DNA of 64,000 bases from NCBI RefSeq assembly GCF_000024605.1, contig NC_013385.1:608501-672500 (forward strand), written 5' to 3'. The number at the start of each line of letters is the position of its first letter. Positions within the stretch are counted from its first letter, which is position 1. Positions 19,661-29,484 of the stretch are shown here, piece by piece. Source of the DNA: Ammonifex degensii KC4. Its GTDB lineage: Bacteria; Bacillota; Desulfotomaculia; Desulfotomaculales; Ammonificaceae. The notes below the pieces were generated by a model. It was given only the letters and a program-made list of their open reading frames with translations. It made no database searches and had not been told where the DNA came from. Both the position numbers and the translations under genes were made by a program.

Positions 19661-21455
19661 CCTGGGTACTACTAACTCCTGCATGGCAGTAATGATGGGC
19701 GGTGAGCCAGTAGTGATTCCCAACGCCGAAGGGGGCCGCGTGACCCCTTCGGTAGTGGCCTTCTCTTCCACCGGGGAGCTTCTGGTGGGAGAGCCGGCCA
19801 AGCGCCAGGCCATCATCAACCCGGAGCGCACGGTTATTTCCATAAAGCGCCACATGGGTTCTAACTACCGGGTGAAGATAGACGACAAGGAGTTCACCCC
19901 CCAGCAAATCTCTGCCTTCATTTTGCAGAAGCTCAAGAGAGACGCGGAGGCTTACCTAGGGGAAAAGATTACTAAGGCGGTCATCACCGTTCCGGCCTAC
20001 TTTGACGACTCACAGCGGCAGGCTACCAAGGACGCTGGGCGCATCGCCGGACTGGAAGTAGTGCGTATCATCAACGAGCCCACGGCTGCAGCTCTGGCCT
20101 ACGGCCTAGACAAGGAAGGGACTCAAACCATCCTGGTATACGACCTGGGAGGCGGCACCTTCGACGTCTCCATCCTGGAGATAGGCGAAGGGGTCTTCGA
20201 GGTGAAGGCCACCAGCGGGAACAATCGCCTGGGTGGGGACGACTTCGACCAGCGGATCATCGACTACCTCATCGCCGAGTTCAAGAAGGAGACCGGGATT
20301 GACCTCCGGCAGGACCGGATGGCCATGCAGAGGCTTAAGGAAGCGGCGGAGAAAGCCAAGATCGAACTTTCCACGCTGACCTCCACCACCATTAACCTTC
20401 CCTTCATCGCTGCCGACGCTTCCGGTCCTAAGCACCTGAACGTCACTCTCACCCGGGCAAAGTTTGAGGAGTTGACGCGCGACCTGGTAGAGATGACTAT
20501 GGGCCCGATAAAGCAGGCTCTGGCCGATGCCGGGCTTAAGCCAGAAGATATTGACAAGATTCTTCTAGTAGGCGGATCTACCCGAATGCCTTGCATTCAG
20601 GAAGCGGTGCGGCGCTTCTTCGGCAAGGAGCCGCACAAGGGGATAAACCCGGACGAATGCGTAGCTATAGGAGCAGCTATCCAGGGAGCCATAATCGCTG
20701 GTGAAGTTCGCGATGTGGTCCTGGTGGATGTCATACCCATAAGCTTGGGTATCGAGACCCTGGGAGGAGTGTTTACCAAGATCATCGAGCGCAACACCAC
20801 CATTCCCGTGCGCAGAAGCCAGATCTTCACCACCGCGGCTGACAACCAGACTACGGTGGAAATCCATGTACTCCAGGGCGAGCGGCCCATGGCGGCCGAC
20901 AACAAGAGCCTGGGACGCTTTCTACTGACCGGTATCCCGCCGGCACCGCGTGGGGTGCCCCAGATAGAGGTGACCTTTGACGTAGACGTCAACGGCATCC
21001 TGAACGTCACTGCGCGCGACCTGGCCACGGGTAGGGAGCAGAGCATCACCATAACCGGCTCGACCCGACTTTCCGAGGAAGAGATCCAGCGGATGATCAA
21101 GGAGGCGGAGCAGTACGCGGAGCAGGACCGCCGGCGCAAGGAGGAAGCCGAGACCCGCAACCAAGCCGAGTCCCTGGTCTACCAGGCGGAAAAAGTACTC
21201 AAGGATTTCCGCGACAAAGCAGACAAGGAAAAGGTGGAGCGGCTGGAGGCGGCCTTAAAAGAGCTCAAGGCGGCTTTGGAGAAGCAGGACATAGACGAAA
21301 TCAAGCGGAAGATGGAGGCGCTCACCGAGCCGCTGCACGCTCTTACCACCGAGGCTTACCGCCGGGCCGCCAGCTCGACCTCCCAAGCCGCCTCTGCGGG
21401 CGAGCAAAAGGGAGAGCAGGGGAAGACCCTGGATGCCGACTACGAAGTGAAATAA
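19638..21455 (+). CDS. dnaK: chaperone DnaK (Hsp70)
   Basis: ATP-driven Hsp70. [15 protein letters not shown] phosphate loop at the start, [29 protein letters not shown] and [14 protein letters not shown] mark the nucleotide-binding domain. The substrate domain begins near [13 protein letters not shown], and the helical lid is followed by a GEQ-rich tail. 605 aa, as usual for Gram-positive DnaK. ATG at 19638 has AAGGAGGAGGAGAAGG upstream and overlaps grpE by 23 bp. Confidence 0.98.
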   Translation: MEKILGIDLGTTNSCMAVMMGGEPVVIPNAEGGRVTPSVVAFSSTGELLVGEPAKRQAIINPERTVISIKRHMGSNYRVKIDDKEFTPQQISAFILQKLKRDAEAYLGEKITKAVITVPAYFDDSQRQATKDAGRIAGLEVVRIINEPTAAALAYGLDKEGTQTILVYDLGGGTFDVSILEIGEGVFEVKATSGNNRLGGDDFDQRIIDYLIAEFKKETGIDLRQDRMAMQRLKEAAEKAKIELSTLTSTTINLPFIAADASGPKHLNVTLTRAKFEELTRDLVEMTMGPIKQALADAGLKPEDIDKILLVGGSTRMPCIQEAVRRFFGKEPHKGINPDECVAIGAAIQGAIIAGEVRDVVLVDVIPISLGIETLGGVFTKIIERNTTIPVRRSQIFTTAADNQTTVEIHVLQGERPMAADNKSLGRFLLTGIPPAPRGVPQIEVTFDVDVNGILNVTARDLATGREQSITITGSTRLSEEEIQRMIKEAEQYAEQDRRRKEEAETRNQAESLVYQAEKVLKDFRDKADKEKVERLEAALKELKAALEKQDIDEIKRKMEALTEPLHALTTEAYRRAASSTSQAASAGEQKGEQGKTLDADYEVK

Positions 21456-21466
21456 GGTGTTAGGTC

Positions 21467-22612
21467 ATGGCCCACAAGGATTACTACGAAATCCTGGGAG
21501 TGCCTCGTAACGCCACCCAGGAAGAAATAAAGAAGGCCTACCGGCGGTTGGCGCGGAAGTACCATCCCGACGCCAACCCCGACAACAAAGAAGAGGCGGC
21601 GGCCAAGTTCCGGGAGATCACCGAAGCCTACGCGGTACTTTCTGACCCGGAGAAAAGGGCCCAGTACGACCGCTACGGCCACGTGGGGCCGGAAGGGCAG
21701 GGTATTAACTTTGACTTCCGACAGGCCGACTTCGAGGAAATCTTCCGCGACCTGGGTTTCGGCTTCGGTGATCTCTTCGAGACCCTTTTTGGCTTCCGCC
21801 GACCGCAAGCCGGTCCGCGCCGGGGAGCAGACCTGGAAGTAGAGCTAGAGCTCAGCTTCCGGGAAGCCATCTTCGGCGCGGAGAAGGAGGTTCCCGTCCC
21901 CCGCACCGAGCGCTGCCCCACCTGCCAGGGTACCGGTTGCCAGCCGGGAACGCGGGTGGAGAAGTGCCCCGCCTGCGGCGGCACCGGCCATCTGACCTTC
22001 GCTCGCTCCACCCCCTTCGGCCAGTTTATACAGACGCGCACCTGCGACCGCTGCGGGGGCACGGGAGAGTTCATCTCCCATCCCTGCACCACCTGCCGCG
22101 GCACAGGCCAGGTGAAGAAGAGGCGGCAGGTAAAGGTGCGGATTCCGGCCGGCGTGGAGGACGGAATGCGCCTGCGCCTGCGCGGGGAAGGGGAAGCGGG
22201 AGTTCACGGCGGCCCGCCGGGAGATCTTTACATCTTATTGCGAGTAAAGCCCGACCCGGTGTTCAAACGGCAGGGAGATGACCTCTGGTGCGAAATACCC
22301 ATCTCCTTCCCCCAGGCGGCACTGGGGGCGGAAGTGGAGGTGCCCACTCTAGAAGGTCCGGACCGGGAGGGGAAGGTCCGCCTGCGCATTCCTCCTGGCA
22401 CCCAGCCAGGGGAGCTCCTGAAGGTCAAGGGGAAGGGGGTCCCCACTCCCTACGGCCGGGGAGACCTGTGGGTGCAGGTGAGGCTGGTGGTGCCTACCAA
22501 GCTTACGGAGCGGCAGAAGGAACTTTTGCAGGAGTTTGCCCGCCTCTCCGGGGAAGAAGTGAGGCCCGAGGAGAAAAGTTTTTTTAAGCGCGTGAGGGAC
22601 GCCTGGCGATGA
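21467..22612 (+). CDS. dnaJ: chaperone DnaJ (Hsp40)
   Basis: Stimulates DnaK ATPase and delivers substrates. J domain with [10 protein letters not shown] (HPD motif), a short G/F linker (about residues 75-125), and four zinc-binding repeats [24 protein letters not shown] and CTTCRGTG. Two beta-sandwich substrate domains follow, with [21 protein letters not shown]. 381 aa. It starts 11 bp after dnaK and overlaps prmA by 4 bp. Confidence 0.97.
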   Translation: MAHKDYYEILGVPRNATQEEIKKAYRRLARKYHPDANPDNKEEAAAKFREITEAYAVLSDPEKRAQYDRYGHVGPEGQGINFDFRQADFEEIFRDLGFGFGDLFETLFGFRRPQAGPRRGADLEVELELSFREAIFGAEKEVPVPRTERCPTCQGTGCQPGTRVEKCPACGGTGHLTFARSTPFGQFIQTRTCDRCGGTGEFISHPCTTCRGTGQVKKRRQVKVRIPAGVEDGMRLRLRGEGEAGVHGGPPGDLYILLRVKPDPVFKRQGDDLWCEIPISFPQAALGAEVEVPTLEGPDREGKVRLRIPPGTQPGELLKVKGKGVPTPYGRGDLWVQVRLVVPTKLTERQKELLQEFARLSGEEVRPEEKSFFKRVRDAWR

Positions 22613-23451
22613 CGGAAGAAAATTGGTGGGAGGTAAGCATTCCGGTCAGAGAAGAGGAGGCCGAGGAAGCGGCTAACGCTTTGGCCAAGCTTACGGGGCG
22701 CGGGGTGGCGATCGTCCCCGCTTCTTCTTTTTCCACCGTGGTGGCCTACCTGCCAGCGACTACACCGGCGGAGAAGCTTCTGCGCTTCTGGGCGGAAGGG
22801 GAGAGGTGGGCGGCCGGGAAGATCGAGGTGCGCAGGCTTCAGGAAAAAGACTGGCTCACCTGGTGGCGCCGGGAGTACCACCCCTTTCGGGTGGGCAAGC
22901 GCCTGGTGATCAAGCCTACCTGGGCCGCCTACGAGCCCGGGCCCGGGGAGGTGGTGATCGAACTCGATCCCGGCTTGGCCTTCGGCTGCGGCACCCACCC
23001 CACTACCCGCATCTGCCTGCGGCTTTTGGAGAAGTGGCTCCGGCCCGGGATGAAAGTCTACGATGTTGGCACGGGTTCGGGCATCTTGGCGATAGCCGCC
23101 GCTTTGCTTGGCGCAGATTGGATCTGGGCCATAGACGAGGACGAGGTAGCACTGAGGGTGGCCCGCGAGAACGTGGCCCGCAACGGGGTGGCGGACCGGG
23201 TTCAGGTACTGCGGGGAAACCTCCTGGAAGGAAAAGAAGAAAAGGCGGATCTCATAGTGGCGAACCTCACGGCGGAGCTTATTCTGCAGCTTCTGCCCCA
23301 GGCGGCGAAACTACTGCTTCCCGGAGGGTTACTCATAGCAGGCGGCATACCGGTAGAGCGAAAAGGAGAGGTTCTTTCTTCTTCTCCTTTGGTGCTGGTG
23401 GAGGAACTGGCGGAAGAAGGCTGGGTGGGCCTGGTTTTGAGCGCGAGGTGA
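22609..23451 (+). CDS. prmA: ribosomal protein L11 methyltransferase
   Basis: SAM-dependent trimethylation of ribosomal protein L11. [18 protein letters not shown] is the SAM-binding motif [21 protein letters not shown] is the PrmA-specific block just before it, and [14 protein letters not shown] holds the NLT active-site motif. An N-terminal L11-recognition domain covers roughly the first 60-100 residues. 280 aa. Coupled to dnaJ; prmA and rsmE commonly follow dnaJ in Firmicutes. Confidence 0.95.
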   Translation: MTEENWWEVSIPVREEEAEEAANALAKLTGRGVAIVPASSFSTVVAYLPATTPAEKLLRFWAEGERWAAGKIEVRRLQEKDWLTWWRREYHPFRVGKRLVIKPTWAAYEPGPGEVVIELDPGLAFGCGTHPTTRICLRLLEKWLRPGMKVYDVGTGSGILAIAAALLGADWIWAIDEDEVALRVARENVARNGVADRVQVLRGNLLEGKEEKADLIVANLTAELILQLLPQAAKLLLPGGLLIAGGIPVERKGEVLSSSPLVLVEELAEEGWVGLVLSAR

Positions 23452-23455
23452 AGGG

Positions 23456-24211
23456 ATGCGCCGCGTTTTCGTCCTGCCGGAAGAGCTAGGCGAAACTAAG
23501 GTAATCTTGCCGCCAGAAGAAAGCCACTATCTCCTTAGCGTCCTGCGCCTGCGAGCAGGGGACCGGGTGGCGGTGCATGACGGGGAAGGACGCGCCCGCG
23601 CGGGAATAATCTTGCGGGAGAGCAGAGGAAGAGTAGAAGTAGAACTAGGTGAATATCTTTCCTTACCTCCGGAGCCCCCGGTATTCGTCACCCTCTTTCA
23701 GGGCATACCCAAGGGAGAGAAGATGGATTTGGTGGTGCAGAAGGCTACGGAGTTGGGTGTCTCCCGCATCGTCCCTCTGCTCACCGAGCGAGTGGTGGTC
23801 CAGTGGGACGGGGAACGGGCTCGCAAGAGGAGGGAGCGCTGGCAGCGCCTAGCCCGGGAGGCGGTACGCCAGTGCGGCCGCAGCACCGTCCCCCGGATAA
23901 AGGAGGTTACTTCGCTCCCGCAGGCCCTGGAGGAACTGGAGCCGGAAACGGTGGGGATCATGCCCTGGGAAGGGGAAAGAAACCTCTCCTTGCGTTCATG
24001 TCTCCATTCCCGCCATCCTCGGCGGGTGGCCCTTTTCATCGGCCCCGAAGGGGGATTTAGCGAGCGGGAGGTAGCTCTAGCCCGGGAACGAGGAGTTTTT
24101 ACGGTGACCTTGGGACCTCGTATCCTGCGCACGGAAACAGCGGGCCTAGCGGCTTTAGCCCTGATACTTTACGGTTGGGGTGATCTAGGAGGCGAAAGCA
24201 AAGATTGGTAG
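23456..24211 (+). CDS. rsmE: 16S rRNA (uracil1498-N3)-methyltransferase
   Basis: SPOUT-class enzyme that methylates U1498 of 16S rRNA. The N-terminal PUA-like part has HYLLSVLRLRAGDRV. The SPOUT domain shows QKATELGVSRIVPL, FIGPEGGFSEREV and LGPRILRTETAGLAAL, where SAM binds in the trefoil knot. 251 aa. It starts 4 bp after prmA and overlaps mtaB by 7 bp. Confidence 0.95.
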   Translation: MRRVFVLPEELGETKVILPPEESHYLLSVLRLRAGDRVAVHDGEGRARAGIILRESRGRVEVELGEYLSLPPEPPVFVTLFQGIPKGEKMDLVVQKATELGVSRIVPLLTERVVVQWDGERARKRRERWQRLAREAVRQCGRSTVPRIKEVTSLPQALEELEPETVGIMPWEGERNLSLRSCLHSRHPRRVALFIGPEGGFSEREVALARERGVFTVTLGPRILRTETAGLAALALILYGWGDLGGESKDW

Positions 24212-25518
24212 AAAACAGGGAAGAACGGCCACTGCGGGTAGCCTTCTACACCTTAGGCTGCAAGGTCAACCAGTGCGACACGGCGGAGATGGCCGCCCTT
24301 TTTGCCCAGCGTGGCTATCAAATAGTGGACTTTGAGGAGCCGGCCGACGTTTACGTGGTCAACACCTGCGTGGTGACCCACACGGCGGCCCAGAAGTCCC
24401 GTCAGGCTATAAGAAGAGCCTGGCGCCGCAATCCCCGCTCCTTAGTGGTGGTCACCGGCTGCTACGCCCAGCTCGATCCCGAACTTATAAGCTCCCTTCC
24501 TGGGGTGCGGGTGGTGGCTGGAACAGGCGCCAAGAAGGAATTGCCCGATCTGGTCGAGGAAGCTCGGTGCTCCGGCAGGCAGCTGGTGGCGGTGAAGGAC
24601 ATTCCTTCTTCCTTCGAGGATCTGCCCGCCTACTTTTTCGGGCGCACCCGGGCTTTCCTTAAAGTGCAGGAGGGGTGCCGTGACTTCTGCACTTACTGCA
24701 TCGTTCCTTATGTCCGGGGCCCTTGCCGTAGCCGCCCTCTGGAGGCGGTCTTAAAGGCTGCTCGCCGCTTCTTGCAGGAGGGGTTTGTGGAGCTGGTCCT
24801 CACGGGAACCCATCTGGGGCTTTACGGGCAGGACTTGACCCCGTCGCTCACCCTGGCCCACCTAGTGGAGAGGTTGCTAGAGTTTCCGGAGCTCAAGCGG
24901 TTGCGCCTGAGTTCCATCGAGCCTTTAGAAGTGACGGCAGACCTCATTGAGCTTATGCGCCGGGATTCCCGTTTCTGCCCCCACCTGCACATTCCCCTAC
25001 AGAGTGGCGATGATGAGATCTTGCGGCGCATGGGCAGGCGCTACACCACAGCGCAGTACCGGGAGTTGGTGGCAAGACTGCGGGAAGCCGTACCCGACAT
25101 CGCCATCACCACCGACGTGATGGTGGGCTTCCCGGGGGAGACCGAAGAGGCCTTTGCCCGCACGGAGCGTTTGCTTAGAGAGCTTGAGCTGGCGGGCATG
25201 CACGTTTTCCCTTACTCCCCCCGTCCCGGTACCCCTGCCGCCCGCTTCCCGGGCCGCGTTCCCTGGCCAGAGGTGGAAAGGCGTCTTGAGCGTTTGCTCC
25301 TTCTCCGGGACGAGCTGCGGCAGCGGTACGCCCAGCGCTTCCTCGGCCGGGATGTAGAGGTGCTTCTAGAAAAGGTGGAGGAAAAGCAGGGACTGGGCCT
25401 TTCGCCCCATTACCTCCCCGTGATCGTCTTCGGTTCCCTCCTTTCTCCCGGCAAGCTGGTGCAGGTGCGGGTGGAAAGGGTGGCGGAAGGAACACTCTAC
25501 GGGCATCTTTATCCGTAA
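24205..25518 (+). CDS. mtaB: tRNA t6A37 methylthiotransferase MtaB
   Basis: Radical-SAM methylthiotransferase that makes ms2t6A at position 37 of tRNAs. The N-terminal UPF0004 domain carries three cluster cysteines (LGCKVNQCDT, NTCVVT, TGCYAQ), and the radical-SAM cluster is CRDFCTYC. A TRAM RNA-binding domain ends the protein. CKVNQCDTAE at the start distinguishes MtaB from MiaB. 437 aa. TTG at 24205 has GGAGG about 14 bases upstream. It closes the hrcA transcript, a common arrangement. Confidence 0.92.
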   Translation: MVENREERPLRVAFYTLGCKVNQCDTAEMAALFAQRGYQIVDFEEPADVYVVNTCVVTHTAAQKSRQAIRRAWRRNPRSLVVVTGCYAQLDPELISSLPGVRVVAGTGAKKELPDLVEEARCSGRQLVAVKDIPSSFEDLPAYFFGRTRAFLKVQEGCRDFCTYCIVPYVRGPCRSRPLEAVLKAARRFLQEGFVELVLTGTHLGLYGQDLTPSLTLAHLVERLLEFPELKRLRLSSIEPLEVTADLIELMRRDSRFCPHLHIPLQSGDDEILRRMGRRYTTAQYRELVARLREAVPDIAITTDVMVGFPGETEEAFARTERLLRELELAGMHVFPYSPRPGTPAARFPGRVPWPEVERRLERLLLLRDELRQRYAQRFLGRDVEVLLEKVEEKQGLGLSPHYLPVIVFGSLLSPGKLVQVRVERVAEGTLYGHLYP

Positions 25519-25527
25519 GCCTTCTTG

Positions 25528-25536
25528 TGGTAAAAT
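25528..25536 (+). promoter_or_regulatory. possible extended -10 promoter for spoVS
   Basis: TGGTAAAAT (extended -10) lies about 50 bases upstream of spoVS, with a weak TTTATC at 25508-25513 in the -35 position (17-bp spacing). SpoVS is sigma-H dependent in Bacillus; I do not see a clear sigma-H site here. Confidence 0.35.
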
Positions 25537-25583
25537 GAAGGCAGCTAAGAAGACGCAAGACCAATCGCGGGAGGGAAGAAACC

Positions 25584-25847
25584 TTGCAAACCCTCAAGGT
25601 ATCGAGCAAGACCGATCCAAAAAAGTTAGCCGTAGCTCTTTGCGAGAGCTTGAAGGAAAGCGGTGGAGAAGTGATCTTGCAGGCAGTAGGTGCCGGTGCG
25701 GTGAACCAGGCTGTTAAAGGAATTATCATCGCCCGTGGTTTGGCGGCGCCTGAGGGGGCTGATCTGAAGGCGGTGCCCGGCTTTGCCGAAACGGAACTCG
25801 ACGGCAGGCAGATAACCGCCGTGCGCTTCCGCGTGCTGTGGCGTTAA
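25584..25847 (+). CDS. spoVS: stage V sporulation protein S
   Basis: An 87-residue Alba-like protein with the SpoVS core: VILQAVGAGAVNQAVKGIIIARGLAAPEG, then VPGFAETELDGRQITAVRF. SpoVS is a small nucleic-acid-binding regulator that affects septation and coat assembly in Bacillus. It diverges from the Bacillus sequence in the N-terminal third (KTDPKKLAVALCESLKESGG). TTG at 25584 follows GGGAGGGAAG. Confidence 0.9.
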   Translation: MQTLKVSSKTDPKKLAVALCESLKESGGEVILQAVGAGAVNQAVKGIIIARGLAAPEGADLKAVPGFAETELDGRQITAVRFRVLWR

Positions 25848-25854
25848 TAAGGCG

Positions 25855-26520
25855 ATGTCCTTGCGCGTTGCCTGGAGCTCCACGCATCAGGAGTTTCTTC
25901 TCTCGGACGGTTACTACTTTTCCGGTCTGGCACGGGAAGCGCACAAGCGGGGCATCGTCATAGAGGAGATCGACGATTTTGCCGCTCTTTTCGCGCGGGA
26001 GGTCATTGTGTTTAACTACCCGGAGAAGCCCTTTACTCCGGAAGAAAGAGCCAGAATAGAGTGGGCGGTAAAGAACGAGGGGAAAAGAGTCGTCTTTACC
26101 GCCCATTTTCGCAACAAGGACGGGGTGGCCGCCATCTGCTCGAAAGTGACCGAACCTTTCGGAATCAAGATACTGCCCGAAGGGGTAAGGGACGAGGTAC
26201 ATTCCCTGGATGAAGATCCCTTCATCCTGGTAACGGAAGCGGTGGAAGCCTACAACGAAAAGGTGAAGAAGGTGGTCTTTCCTTACCCGGCACCTCTAGA
26301 GGTCGGTCCAGAGGTAAGGGTGATCCTGCGGGGGATGGACACGGCCCACACCGACACGGGTGTTCCTGCCCCTATCCTGGTCGCCGAGCGTACCTTCCCG
26401 GGGGGCGGGAGTCTGGTGGTTTGCGGTAGCTGCATCTTCTGGGATAATTACTCCCTCTTCCGCCTGGACAACCTGCCCTTTGCTCTGAGCATCTTGCAGG
26501 GAAGGGAAGTCGGCGCGTGA
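25855..26520 (+). CDS. uncharacterised protein, possible GATase-like fold
   Basis: A 221-residue soluble protein I cannot name. It begins with VAWSSTHQEFLLSDGYYFSGLAREAHKRGIVIEEI, and a later VVCGSCIFWDNYSLFRLDN resembles the end of DUF4350/IFT52-like class I glutamine-amidotransferase-fold domains, which bind ligands but often lack the catalytic Cys. It lies 7 bp after spoVS and overlaps the SAM hydrolase gene by one base, so the three are co-transcribed. No membrane segments. Confidence 0.5.
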   Translation: MSLRVAWSSTHQEFLLSDGYYFSGLAREAHKRGIVIEEIDDFAALFAREVIVFNYPEKPFTPEERARIEWAVKNEGKRVVFTAHFRNKDGVAAICSKVTEPFGIKILPEGVRDEVHSLDEDPFILVTEAVEAYNEKVKKVVFPYPAPLEVGPEVRVILRGMDTAHTDTGVPAPILVAERTFPGGGSLVVCGSCIFWDNYSLFRLDNLPFALSILQGREVGA

Positions 26521-27278
26521 TGCGGCTGGTGGCCTTCCTTTCCGATTTCGGTTTTTCGGTCTACGTCGGGGTGGTCAAGGGAGTGATTCTCTCCCTCTGC
26601 CCCAGCACCAGGATTGTGGATCTCACCCACGCGGTTACCCCTTTCGCGGTGCGGGAGGGCGCCTGGTACTTACTTACCAGCTACTCCTATTTTCCCGAGG
26701 GAACGATATTCCTGGCGGTGGTGGATCCCGGTGTGGGCGGCCCCCGCCAGCCCCTGGCCATAAGGACGCAGCGCTACTACTTCGTGGGTCCGGATAACGG
26801 CCTGCTCTTTCCGGCCGCAGAGGAAGACGGCATAGAAGAAGTGGTGGCCCTCTGGCGTCACCGGGGGGCTTCCAGAACTTTCGAGGCGCGCGACGTTTTT
26901 GCACCGGCGGTAGCCCGCCTGGCTAAAGGAGAACCGCTTGCTTCTCTGGGGCATCCCACCACGATCGAGGTGCGCCTGCGCTTTCACCGCCAGGGAAGAG
27001 AGGGGGAGGTGGTGGTCATCGACTCCTTCGGTAATGTCATCACCAACCTCCCCCCTCTGCCGGGAGCGGGTTACTACCAGTTGCGCAGCGCGACGGGTAT
27101 CGAGATGACCTTGCCTTTCTATCCTACCTACGCTGAAGCTCCTAGAGAGAAGCTCTTTCTCACCACCGGTTCGGCCGGCACTCTAGAAATCGCTCTGCGC
27201 GAGGGAAGGGCGGCTGACCTACTTCCCCTCCCTCCCGGGACTATTGTGGAGCTTGTGGCCACAAACCCGCTTCCTTGA
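26520..27278 (+). CDS. SAM hydrolase / SAM hydroxide adenosyltransferase (DUF62)
   Basis: A 252-residue member of the S-adenosyl-L-methionine hydrolase family, which cleaves SAM to adenosine and methionine and is related to fluorinase/chlorinase. LSDFGFSVYVGVVKGVI carries the conserved Asp at the N-terminus, VVDPGVGGPRQPLAI the substrate-loop motif, and VVVIDSFGNVITNLP the C-terminal domain block. Hydrolysis rather than halogenation is the usual function of the family. GTG at 26517 is an alternative start. Its 3' end overlaps a convergent gene by 38 bp. Confidence 0.88.
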   Translation: MRLVAFLSDFGFSVYVGVVKGVILSLCPSTRIVDLTHAVTPFAVREGAWYLLTSYSYFPEGTIFLAVVDPGVGGPRQPLAIRTQRYYFVGPDNGLLFPAAEEDGIEEVVALWRHRGASRTFEARDVFAPAVARLAKGEPLASLGHPTTIEVRLRFHRQGREGEVVVIDSFGNVITNLPPLPGAGYYQLRSATGIEMTLPFYPTYAEAPREKLFLTTGSAGTLEIALREGRAADLLPLPPGTIVELVATNPLP

Positions 27279-27513
27279 GGCGTTCAACGGCAAAACTCCG
27301 GGCTTTTTCCTGCTCCTCCTCATTTAGAGGATGCGGCTTTAAGAAGTCGGGGGCAAAGCGGGCCAGAAAAATTCCCTTTCCCTGGGTCTCTACCACCAGG
27401 TAAAGGTGATTTTCCGCCTCGACCGGAAAGGCGTAATCCCTTCCTCGTACCAGATAAGCCGGAATGGAGTCCGCCTTTTCCGCAAACCGATTTATTGCCT
27501 CTTTTATGTCCAT
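27241..27513 (-). CDS. hypothetical protein
   Basis: A 90-residue soluble protein, mixed charge, no motif I recognise. It reads MDIKEAINRFAEKADSIP, then a beta-rich middle (NHLYLVVETQGKGIFLARF) and an acidic helical end. It follows the polysaccharide deacetylase gene on the same strand after 7 bp, which suggests co-transcription, and overlaps tail-to-tail with the SAM hydrolase gene. Confidence 0.55.
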   Translation of the reverse strand: MDIKEAINRFAEKADSIPAYLVRGRDYAFPVEAENHLYLVVETQGKGIFLARFAPDFLKPHPLNEEEQEKARSFAVERLKEAGLWPQAPQ

Positions 27514-27520
27514 TACTTTT

Positions 27521-28642
27521 TTACCCCCTCCTGACTTTCGGCTGGCGGTGGCTCTGGGAAGATTTTATCGGTTTCTGCGTCCACTTGGGAATGTAGTTTG
27601 GCGGGAACTTTCTGGGGCCGGAGGTGCCTAGAGCCGCTGCCCGGATTTCTTGCAAAAGCTTTTCCGGCGTTATCCAGGGAGCTCCGGCATTTATGCGGAA
27701 GATGTGGTGTGGGTCCTGCCCGTAGCAATTGGCCCCGTGCAAAGTGGTGAAGAAGTAGGAATAACCGGCTTCTTTCAAGGCACGGTCGAGTTCCGGCGTG
27801 TAGGCGCCGTAGGGGTAGGCAAAGAAGGGAGAGGTTTTACCTATTTCTTGGCGGAAGAGCTCCTGCTCTTTCAGGCTATCTTCCAAAACCCTGGCGTGGT
27901 AAGCCTCCGCCGTTTCGCTTTTGCCCATCTGGAAATCGTAAATCCGGGCTACCGTAGCCGGGGAGGTAGTATGCGGGTCTATGGGCACTCCTTTGTGCAG
28001 GTCATAAGTATGGCCGCCGAAGGTCACCAGTCCTGACCGGGCCATTTCCCTAACCTCTTCCCAGGTGAGGAAGTTGGGGTGGTGGTTTATGAAGCTGCCG
28101 ATGAGAAAGACGGTGGCCGGTACCCGGTACTTCTCTAGGACGGGGAAGGCGTAAAGGTAAGTACCCTTGTAGCCGTCGTCAAAAGTGATGACCACTGCGT
28201 TGGGCGGCACTTGGGTTTTTCCCTCCAGAAAGGAAACCAACTGCTCCGCCGTTATCACATTGTACCCCTTTTCCACCAGCGCCTTGACGTCGGCCTCGAA
28301 GGTTTCTGGGGTGATGGTTCCCCTACCCTGGTAGGTGGGATCTATGTTATGAAACATCAGCGCCACCACTTTGTCTCGGTAGTACACCGGCACGTCGAAG
28401 CGCGGCGGGGCAGGAGAAAGGGCAAGGGAAGGGGCGGTTGTTTCCTTGGCCCGGGCGACCGGCATGGGCTTCGGAACTTTGTTTCCCAGCAAGTGTCCCG
28501 AGTAGACTGTCACCCCTATCCCTACGCCGAGCAGGACCAGTAGTCCTAGAGGGATCTTTAGAGCAGCTTTCACTTCAGAGCTTACCCCTTTCTCTCCGGA
28601 GGCTTTGGTCCTTAAAAAGTTCATTCGCAGCGCCAGGGCCAT
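27521..28642 (-). CDS. membrane-anchored polysaccharide deacetylase (NodB domain)
   Basis: A 373-residue protein with one N-terminal membrane anchor (about residues 28-50, LGLLVLLGVGIGVTVYSGHLLG), so the enzyme part faces outward. The carbohydrate esterase 4 domain shows VVITFDDGYKGTYLYAFPVL (catalytic Asp) and FGGHTYDLHKG (His ligands), plus FFAYPYGAY. It begins with LMFHNID, typical of the PgaB/IcaB-like and YadE-like group. Likely substrate: peptidoglycan or exopolysaccharide N-acetylglucosamine. A second NodB protein lies at 58.8 kb. Confidence 0.87.
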   Translation of the reverse strand: MALALRMNFLRTKASGEKGVSSEVKAALKIPLGLLVLLGVGIGVTVYSGHLLGNKVPKPMPVARAKETTAPSLALSPAPPRFDVPVYYRDKVVALMFHNIDPTYQGRGTITPETFEADVKALVEKGYNVITAEQLVSFLEGKTQVPPNAVVITFDDGYKGTYLYAFPVLEKYRVPATVFLIGSFINHHPNFLTWEEVREMARSGLVTFGGHTYDLHKGVPIDPHTTSPATVARIYDFQMGKSETAEAYHARVLEDSLKEQELFRQEIGKTSPFFAYPYGAYTPELDRALKEAGYSYFFTTLHGANCYGQDPHHIFRINAGAPWITPEKLLQEIRAAALGTSGPRKFPPNYIPKWTQKPIKSSQSHRQPKVRRG

Positions 28643-28746
28643 TTTCCTGGAGAGAACGAGCCTTTTAAATACTTTTTACCAAGCGGTGAGGTTCCTGCAG
28701 GACAAAGCGGGAAGCGGAGCCAAAATAATAGGACGGGGGTGTAGCG

Positions 28747-29484
28747 ATGCTGCGGGTAGTCAAGGGGCATGAGATCTGGATCGAGGTAGACAAGGCGCGC
28801 CTAGAGAAAGGGGAGGTGGCAGCGGGCAAGATCTACTACGGCCACGCCATGCGGCCTGACGGCCTTCCCGAAGGAGGGAAAGTCAAAGGAGCTTTGTTCA
28901 CCCCGGGCGGGGAAAAGCTTTCCCTATCCCTTTCTCCCGAGGGTGAGGGTTTGCGCTGGCGCTGGCGGCCGGAAAGAGAAGGGTTGTGGGCGGTGGCAGC
29001 GGAGAACGAGGTAGGGGCCCTGGTCCTCACCCGGGGCGGCCTTTACAAGCCCGGCACGCGGGCCGACTACCCCGACGCGCGTGAGGCGGCGTACTACCAC
29101 CAGTACGCCAAGGCTTACTTCCGGGTGGGCCCGTTCTGCCTTGCCTGCGGTGACCTAGAGCGCCAGAGTGACCTTTCCTTTCTGGGGCAGGAGCTGGAGA
29201 TAGTGGCTGCTCCCGGCTCCTACCGGCCGGGAGGGGAGATCACTCTCACTGTCCTTTACCGCGGCCTTCCCTTGCCGCATGTTCTCATGCTGGCCACTTT
29301 TCGCGGCCATTCCCGCCCCGACTGGGCCTATCGCCAGGTGACCGATGCCCAGGGCAGGGTGTCTTTCCCCCTCGAGAGAGAGGGGAGATGGCTCTTTTAC
29401 GTGCGCCACGTCGACCCGGAAAGAGGGGAGCCGGGACTTTACGAGCGCCGGGTCCTCAGTGCCACTTTTTGCCTGGACATTTGA
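28747..29484 (+). CDS. DUF4198-type beta-sandwich protein
   Basis: A 245-residue protein whose order of blocks (HEIWIEVDKARLEKGEVAAGKIYYGHAMRPDGLP; WRPEREGLWAVAAEN; YHQYAKAYFRVG; LEIVAAPGSYRPGGEITLTVLYRGLPL; VTDAQGRVSFPLEREGRWLFYVRHVD) matches DUF4198, a family often found next to nickel or cobalt uptake genes (NikM-related). No signal peptide is visible, unlike many relatives. No nickel transporter is seen here, so a metal role is unproven. A strong terminator follows. Confidence 0.65.
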   Translation: MLRVVKGHEIWIEVDKARLEKGEVAAGKIYYGHAMRPDGLPEGGKVKGALFTPGGEKLSLSLSPEGEGLRWRWRPEREGLWAVAAENEVGALVLTRGGLYKPGTRADYPDAREAAYYHQYAKAYFRVGPFCLACGDLERQSDLSFLGQELEIVAAPGSYRPGGEITLTVLYRGLPLPHVLMLATFRGHSRPDWAYRQVTDAQGRVSFPLEREGRWLFYVRHVDPERGEPGLYERRVLSATFCLDI

